Shown piece by piece: positions 58,196-64,000 of a stretch of 64,000 nt of DNA. Location of the stretch: the NCBI GenBank assembly GCA_000497125.2, contig CM035319.1, positions 1,294,001-1,358,000 of the forward strand, read 5' to 3'. Under the pieces are notes generated by a model that ran no database searches, was not told the origin of the DNA, and saw only the letters and a list, made by a program, of their open reading frames with translations. Each line of letters begins with the position of its first letter. The stretch's first letter is position 1. Origin of the DNA: Spironucleus salmonicida (lineage: Eukaryota > Fornicata > Diplomonadida > Hexamitidae). The position numbers and the translations under genes are program-made.

Positions 58196-59692
58196 TCACT
58201 TCGCGCTTCCCTTGCGCAGCTCAACCGCCTCAAATACCTTCCTGGCCGCGGTAGGGGTCAAAATGCTCGCGAACTTACCGTCTATCACCTAGTCGCCCAC
58301 AAGCCATTTCAGCCACCTGTGCCGGACCCGCCCATCCCGGTTGAATACCCACGCCCGCCTCGCCTCCGGCAGTGCAACCTCGCTGTACACGACCCCGATT
58401 TGGGTGCCCTGCAGCAAGTTGGCCACGCATGCCCGGTCCTTAACGGCCTGCTGCACGCTGTAGTCGGCCTTCTTGCCGGGGAACTTCGCAAGAGGGTACA
58501 TGCTGTGCCTCACCGGCGCTGGCGTCTGCTGGAGGAGGTTGAAGCAGCGGTACGTCGTGAAGGAATTCGCATAGCACTCAAACCGCACCTCGTCGAACTT
58601 CTGCGCGTTCTTGACCTTGAAGCAGTTGGTCGCCTGCTACCTGCAGAGGCAGTCGTACACACGCACTGTCATCAGTGCGTCGTAGCCTGCGTCGTGAGCA
58701 TGCGAGTCTCCGGCGCCGTATAGGACGTGGAAGTACCCAGAGAGTGACTTGTTCGGCTGTACGCGCTTCACCTTGGATGCGATCTGCTAGAGGAGGACCT
58801 GCGTGTTCGGGTGCTGCAGGACGAGCAGCACATCCAGAAAGTTGGGGATGATGCCGAAAATGTCTGCCATGAACCTGCTGTAGGAGCTGAGCTTCTTGCC
58901 CAGAAAGGCGTTATGGAGCAGCAGACAGTCCGTGAGCGCCTAGAACCCCACTGTACGTACGCGACGCTGGGCAAGACGCTGGAACACAAGCATGATGTGC
59001 TTCAGGTCGAGCTCAATGTGGCCGACTGACTCCGCGAGCAGCTGGCGGCGCCGCGCGGGACTATCTACAACGCGCACATGCAGCAGAATTTTTCCCGCGC
59101 CCCGGGAGGGGTACAGCGCCGGAACGATGCTCACCACCTGCTCTACGCCCTCGTGAGCAAGGAAGCTGTGCTGCATCCGCTTCATGCGGAGAAAGTGGCC
59201 GATGTCCAGTTCTATGCCGAAATCGATCTCCTCCTGTTTGAGTCTCTGGGCAATCTCACCGTATCCCGCTGGGAAGCCCTCGAACGCCTCTTCGTCGGGC
59301 TCGCCCATCGTCTTCCGTCAGAATGCTATCTCGCACTCGTAGTCTATCCCGACGCGCAGGCTCTGGGTGCTGTACTGTTTGAAGTCGAAGTCGTTCCCGG
59401 CGAGGAAGTTCAGGGCAGAGATGCTGATCTTGGCGTCATGTTGGCATACGAACACCGAGCAGGTGGAGCTCTCACCTTTGCTGTCCAGCATGGAGATCCC
59501 AACCTGCAGCAGGCAACCGCTGTTCGCGAGGGCCGCCGCGGTGGCGAAGATTACCTCCGGTGCGTCGAAGGGGTTCGCAAACTGGGGCTGCTCCGAGGAG
59601 AACTCAGTGTCGAATCCCGCGAGGGTTGCATGGTCGGCGAACTTCAGCGCGTCGCCCAGGGACTGGCGCAGGTTGCGTGCGAAGTCTAGCAT
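58196..59692 (-). CDS. PARN-like poly(A)-specific deadenylase with one in-frame TGA
   Basis: A frame of 499 codons interrupted once, at TGA 59318-59320 (codon 125). The N-terminal part has the DEDD motif I FDTEF near 27-31, then SALNFLAGNDFDFKQY and LRVGIDYE near 93-118, as in PARN (FLAxxGFDFNKxFxxGIxYL). After the TGA the same frame continues RKTMGEPDEEAFEGF and reaches SHAHDAGYDALMTVRVYDCL near 330-349, the PARN motif HEAGYDAYxT. The third acid region (LLLHNAF...) lacks the expected Asp. Possible explanations are readthrough, a recent nonsense mutation, two genes (second ATG at 59308), or sequence error. Codons are GC-rich. Confidence 0.65.
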
Positions 59693-59750
59693 TGCGGAAG
59701 GGAATAGGGAGGGTTGCTGGGTACTGTATGGATAGGGAGTGTATCGAACC

Positions 59751-60377
59751 TCACTTCAGCGGCAGTGTGGAGTAGCCTGCATCCCCCAGGAAGGCCAGCT
59801 GGGCAGCTCCAACGACTCCGCAAAGGATTTCCTCTGCCAGACGCGTCTTTATGACCCTAGCGGCCTGAAACTCGTACTTGATGCCGTCCGCGCACAGCAC
59901 CACCAGCTGCCCGTCCGCACACCCGAAGGTCACTATAGGGCTCTCACAGTCGAACTGCCGCACCACGCCGAATAGCTCGAGATCCACGTGGAGCACGCTA
60001 CTCCCAATCTGCACGAACAGCTGCCCCGCGAGGCACTTCACGATGTGGATTCCCGATAGGCCCGGCAGCACAACCAGCAGCTTCTCCTAGATCAGGGAGT
60101 AGAAGTATAGCTGATCCGTGTCGTAGAGCACCAGAATGTCTTTAGACTGGTGCGTAACCTGCGTACCCCCAACAGGGTAAAATCCAAGCTACACTGTCCG
60201 GCCCTTGAAGTGTAGCATATTGCCCTCAACCGCCAGTGGACTTCCCTGGTACAGGAGTGCGCACGTGATCGCGTTAAAATGCAGTTCCTATCGCACGGCA
60301 CCGCTAAATTTTAAATGCAATTTAATCTCGTTGTTAACCAATGTATCATCATATTAGTTTTTCTGTTTTTCTTTCAT
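59751..60377 (-). CDS. Uncharacterised beta-propeller-like protein
   Basis: A 208-residue protein. The AT-rich first 25 codons (MKEKQKNQYDDTLVNNEIKL) lead into a GC-rich body with repeating beta strands: KDILVLYDTDQLYFYSLIQ, GIHIVKCLAGQLFVQIGS, SPIVTFGCADGQLVVLCADG. The strand-turn-strand spacing (GxLxVLxxDG) looks like WD40 or related propeller blades, too few for a full propeller. The true start at 60377 is upstream of GC-rich ATGs because an in-frame TAA Gln joins the segments. It lies 32 bp after the stop of the next minus gene's 3' end. Confidence 0.55.
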
Positions 60378-60409
60378 AATTTTAATGATACTATAATTCG
60401 AATAATTTA

Positions 60410-61672
60410 TCACTCCACATTTGAATCCTCTGTTAAATCTACAACATACTGTTTGTACTACTAATCAGCCTCTTCATAAATTTTATTGTACTTCACCTCA
60501 CCAATTACCTTGTCTTTGGCTTATCGCATTTCTTCGTCACCAGCATGACAACGAACATTTTTTCTGCCCACAATGCTAATATCATCACCATAAAATAGTG
60601 AATTTGGTTGTGGTAGTGGCATTAAATCGACTAGACCTACGGAGTAGTAGTCCTATAATTTGGCATTTTACATGAGACTTTGCTTAAACTCTGTAGTAGA
60701 TCGTATTTTATCATATTAACAGTTACTGAAAATCTCTTTCATTCTTTATCGTGAGAAACCAAAATCGGTTGCTAAATCCATTACAAAAGATTAATTATTG
60801 TTTTTGATGAGCTTCGTAGGTATCTTTTTAACTCCTTTTTGCCTAAAAGTTTCGGTGGAATATGAACTCGATGCTACGCTTTATATAGGAGTTTATGACC
60901 GTTGCTTTCTTTATTAATTTTAAACTGATGAGGAATGATGAATACGCTAGAATGACTTTGATCGCACTGCAGTAATCACAGGAACCACTCCTAGTTTCTT
61001 TAAAAGTTAGTTTACCTCCCCCTCGATGTCTTCATTAGTTTCTCTAAAAATACGAATTTAGTTTAATTTCTCGCTCTTTTTACCATGGAGCATTTTATAG
61101 GCATTTTCACATATCTTATGGAGACCAGTTTTTGCTGCACAGACGAAATTTTTATTACCATTTTTGACCTCTAAAACACACTTGAAACAGTGATTTGCGA
61201 GACGTAACTTCCCTTTTGAAAGTGCAAAATTGCCATAGAAAAAATATACCTTTTGAAGCATTTTTTCACACTTTGAACGTTTTGCATGAAAGAGCGCTGT
61301 CTCGAAGTTGTTTAAACTGGGAGAAATAGTTACCTTTTTGAGGTACAGCAGACTCAAAAACATGTCTTTTTAATGCGTAAAATGTTTCGAATTTATCGGG
61401 ATTTCAGTATGGTCAGAATCATTTGTGAGAATTTCCAACGTGATTATATTTTAAATTTCATCTAGAGTCATTGGGTTAAGCATGAAAAGTAACTGTGCGA
61501 AAGCACGAGCTTCTAGAGAGTTAGTAGGGGCTCGAGATGTCAAAGTTGTTATCTTTTCAGTTATTGAAAAAGGTATCGCTGGATAGTTTTGGAGGTGTGT
61601 AATAAAGTAGCAATATCGGTCCAGCTGTGGGTAGGTTTGCGAGAAAAATTCTTCTTCTTCTAATAATTCCAT
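60410..61672 (-). CDS. Uncharacterised protein with TPR-like helical repeats
   Basis: A 420-residue protein. Residues about 100-205 look like paired helices: KDMFLSLLYLKKVTISPSL, YFFYGNFALSKGKLRLANHC then FKCVLEVKNGNKNFVCAAKT, with the A/G and small-residue spacing of TPR-type repeats. A basic Ser/Gln-rich linker follows (VRSKSFQRIHHSSSVQNQQR), then another folded region to an acidic C-terminus. Function unknown. Confidence 0.5.
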
Positions 61673-61776
61673 TTTTATTGCAATTAATATTTAATATTAA
61701 AAAATAAATAAGTATGATGAATAAAACAATATGAGTATAATATATTATATATAAATATGAATGGGTAGAATCAACA

Positions 61777-62466
61777 ATGAGGTCAAAAAGTATGACTTAT
61801 ATTTAAATCTTTGCACCAGAAAATAAATTAATAAATAATATTAATAAAGACAAGCATATTTCATCAAAATATCAAATATGCACAAAAAATAAATTTGTAC
61901 GAAGGATTAATTAATCGATATTTTAAGAATCTATATTTAACGAAGATCCTCACTATATAAGGCCAGATATTATAAAATTAAATTTTTTGCATAATGATCA
62001 TATTAATATTTAAACACAAAAATAAAAAGATATAGAAGGTTGCTTTTTTGATGATAATAATACAATTACAAAAGCTATGCTAGATTATCAATATTAGTAA
62101 AAACCAACAATCAGATACAATTGGTAATCATATGAATTAGATAGTTAAGAATTATAAAAGTAAAATGTTTCAAAAGTAAATAAATTATTTTTAAACTATA
62201 AAGTAGCAAAGTCTTTATATCACCCTAATAGTTTTATTACATAAGCGTAATCTAAAAATATATCATTTATTAACTAGATTGTTCCTTTTTCACGCAATTA
62301 AGCAAGTAAACGCGAAGTAGATATTGGTAATGATAAATCTTCTATTTTTAATTAGCAGATTCGGGGAGCTACTATTCCTCCAACTAGATTTATTAATTCA
62401 ATAGTTAATGAAAAGGACCACATAACTCTAATACGAAAATGGAAGGATAAAGACTCATTCATTTGA
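61777..62466 (+). CDS. Uncharacterised basic disordered protein
   Basis: A 229-residue Asn/Lys/Ile/Gln-rich protein without visible globular pattern. The first ATG in the A/T-rich leader (61757) is out of frame and stops at once, so the start is placed at ATG 61777 (MRSKSMTYIQIF). The C-terminal end has a more structured feel (GATIPPTRFINSIVNEKD). It converges with the next minus gene, the two stop codons only 4 bp apart. Confidence 0.45.
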
Positions 62467-62470
62467 AAAT

Positions 62471-63358
62471 TCACTTTAAATTAATATTCGGTGTTATAAA
62501 TTTAAATTCAGGCATAACATCATAAATTGACGATTATAAAGTTATTGATCGTTTTGCAGAAGGTATAAATATTTTACCAATCGAACTATCAATAATTTTC
62601 CAATTTCTGATGATTTTTTGCTAAAAGGGTGTTGGATTAAAACAAGTTTGGATGGTTGCTGAAATTTAATTATATGCATTTATATGTTATATCATTTTAT
62701 CTATTAATACTTGTTTATTAGTTCCGAATTCAGCATTTAGTATTATTTTATATTCCATTGGTTTTATAAAATTTTTCTAGATATTATCAATATAAGTTTA
62801 TGAATTTTATAATATCGAATTAGATAATTATGATGGTTTAATGATTTATGTCTTAATATCGATTTCTTCAAGATAAAGCTAGTATGATTATGCCAAATTA
62901 TCTAAATTCGTACATTTACATTCATAGATTTCATCATCTTTAATAATGCTTTCGGGAGTTGCAGCAATCGAACGTTTTTTTCGTGGTTAATATTTTTAAA
63001 ACTACTAACAGCTATCAGTGTTAAAATCTATAATATCTAGATCTTTTATAAGCGAATCTTAAACTACTGTAGTAATACTATTATCGCTATCTAATTTAAC
63101 AAAATCTGTTAAAGAAATAGCACGTTCACTTTTAACTAGCCATTCAACAGTATCTCCATCTGATTCTGATTCAAAATATGACTTACATGCATCTAAATTT
63201 CCAGCAATATTTCTGGTACGAAGTTTATTACCTTATGTTAAAGGTCGACTCTTAGTAATTTAATTTGAACTTAATGTTTAATGCCTTTTTATATTATTAG
63301 GCAATTTATTAATAAAAGCTGACTATGGTTTTATTTTATTCGTCTGAATATGTTACAT
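62471..63358 (-). CDS. Uncharacterised 295-residue protein
   Basis: Open from ATG 63358 to TGA at 62471 with many TAA/TAG Gln codons. A basic N-terminal 60 residues (KIKPQSAFINKLPNNIKRHQ) is followed by an acidic middle (SYFESESDGDTVEWLVKSE near 61-79), a basic patch PRKKRSIAATPES near 126-138 that could be a nuclear localisation signal with a TP site, and a C-terminal helical region. No family recognised. Confidence 0.5.
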
Positions 63359-63676
63359 TTATCTTAAGAATAAATTTACATATATTTTAATATAATCATA
63401 AAAATAAACTATTTCTTTTTAAAAATTTTTATGCCAAAATAAATTTTATAGTCTGGTTATAATTAGATTATTTATGATTATAGTGACTTTATTGTTATTA
63501 TTGGTTAATGTATTTGTTAGTACAAGATATCTATATATTTCAAAAACATTTAATATGAAACCTATGGTATTTTATATATAATTATAAACATATACATGTT
63601 GCAATTAAACTAGAAGGAACTTGTTAACATTTGGTATCGCTATTATAATATTACTAATTATTGTATTCTAAAAAGA
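63359..63676. promoter_or_regulatory. Divergent promoter region
   Basis: A 318-bp A/T-rich spacer between divergent starts. GATTATATTAAAATATATG lies next to the minus-strand start and CTATTATAATATTACTAATT about 30 bp before the plus ATG. Confidence 0.4.
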
Positions 63677-64000
63677 ATGAGTGAATTGCCACAGTTAACA
63701 AATTAAAAAATGGTATAACTTTTCAATTCTAGATACGATTAAATAAAAAAATAAGAATAAAAAAGAGAATAAGTAACACTTTATTAAGGAAAAATAGTAA
63801 ACCCAATTTTTCATTCAGTTGAAGTAAAGAATGGCGTGAAACGATCTGTCTCCGCGAGATTTTTAGACGATTTAGATGATTTTTTAGTCAAATAGTAAAT
63901 GCTAGATATAGAAGATAAATCAGCCCCTCAAAAAAGATTATTAATATCCCGAGATAAATATAAAACTGGAACGAGTTTAGACGAATAAATTGAATAGATG
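63677..64000 (+). CDS. Uncharacterised protein, 3' end outside the window
   Basis: 108 codons from ATG to the window edge without a TGA. The N-terminus is Gln/Lys-rich (MVQLFNSRYDQIKKQEQKRE near 12-31), followed by a segment with RSVSARFLDDLDDFLVKQQM near 57-76. No family recognised from this fragment. Confidence 0.5.

Noticed and set aside
58319-59689. Several long plus-strand frames in the 58-60 kb GC-rich block
   Set aside because: All are antisense to the PARN-like gene. GC-rich DNA with few TGAs yields long shadows.
1-64000. Ciliate macronuclear origin
   Set aside because: No telomeric repeat, and none of the short AT-rich introns expected in ciliate genes. Gene packing in a 64-kb contiguous sequence fits a diplomonad better, though ciliates share the code.

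Overview
The window reads as nuclear DNA of an intron-poor, flagellated protist in which TAA and TAG are glutamine codons and TGA is the only stop. Read with the standard code it looks nearly empty of long genes. Read with TGA as the only stop, it resolves into 43 tightly packed protein genes, 41 complete and 2 cut by the window edges. Reassigned codons fall on invariant glutamines: the Q of kinesin GQTGSGKT is TAG, and the glutamines of DEAH-helicase motifs Ia (STQIPQ) and VI (QRSGRIGR) are TAA. I saw no intron in any recognised gene. The code, lack of introns, short AT-rich promoters and a strong flagellar/mitotic gene content fit a hexamitine diplomonad (Spironucleus/Hexamita/Trepomonas type) best. 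Ciliates and oxymonads share the code but normally carry introns. This placement is inference, not proof.

Layout. 1-8.96 kb: CFAP206 (partial, -), MAD2 (+), a Sec16-like COPII scaffold (+), a thioredoxin-fold membrane protein (-) and a helical protein (+). 9.4-14.9 kb: a run of minus-strand genes (helical protein, a short protein with two DPRSP...RTPF motifs, a Gln-rich protein, an ENT/MFS-like transporter), then a Cys-rich type I membrane protein (+). 15.4-18.2 kb: two-repeat Myb/SANT protein, metallo-beta-lactamase, degenerate small GTPase, D-aminoacyl-tRNA deacylase. 18.2-28.6 kb: two unknowns, kinesin-5 (-), the 1,537-residue WD40/coiled-coil CFAP57 (-) and two unknowns. 29-41.2 kb: GNAT acetyltransferase, DEAH helicase, condensin CAP-H (-), an RNase H-like protein without its acidic residues, an unknown, a possible pseudokinase, a POC5-like centriole protein and an OSTC-like OST subunit. 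41.3-54.9 kb: CPSF160-like protein, unknowns, a VP39/PARP-regulatory-like protein and a large possible tethering-complex subunit (-). 55.2-64 kb: GNL1-type GTPase, a candidate structured RNA, a PARN-like deadenylase with one in-frame TGA, and several unknowns.

Shared themes are axoneme and centriole (CFAP206, CFAP57, POC5), chromosome segregation (MAD2, CAP-H, kinesin-5), mRNA 3'-end processing and decay (CPSF160-like, PARN-like, metallo-beta-lactamase, DEAH helicase) and secretion (Sec16, OSTC, possible tether). No operon logic is evident. Divergent neighbours often share 43-100 bp promoters carrying TATTATATA-like tracts 15-45 nt upstream of AAATG.

Base composition is a mosaic. GC-rich tracts of about 0.4-2 kb interrupt AT-rich DNA, and three begin or end inside single genes (CFAP57, POC5, CPSF160-like). 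I saw no rRNA, no convincing tRNA, no transposon and no CRISPR array. All reading was by eye, so a very distant homology could be missed and starts are chosen by context.
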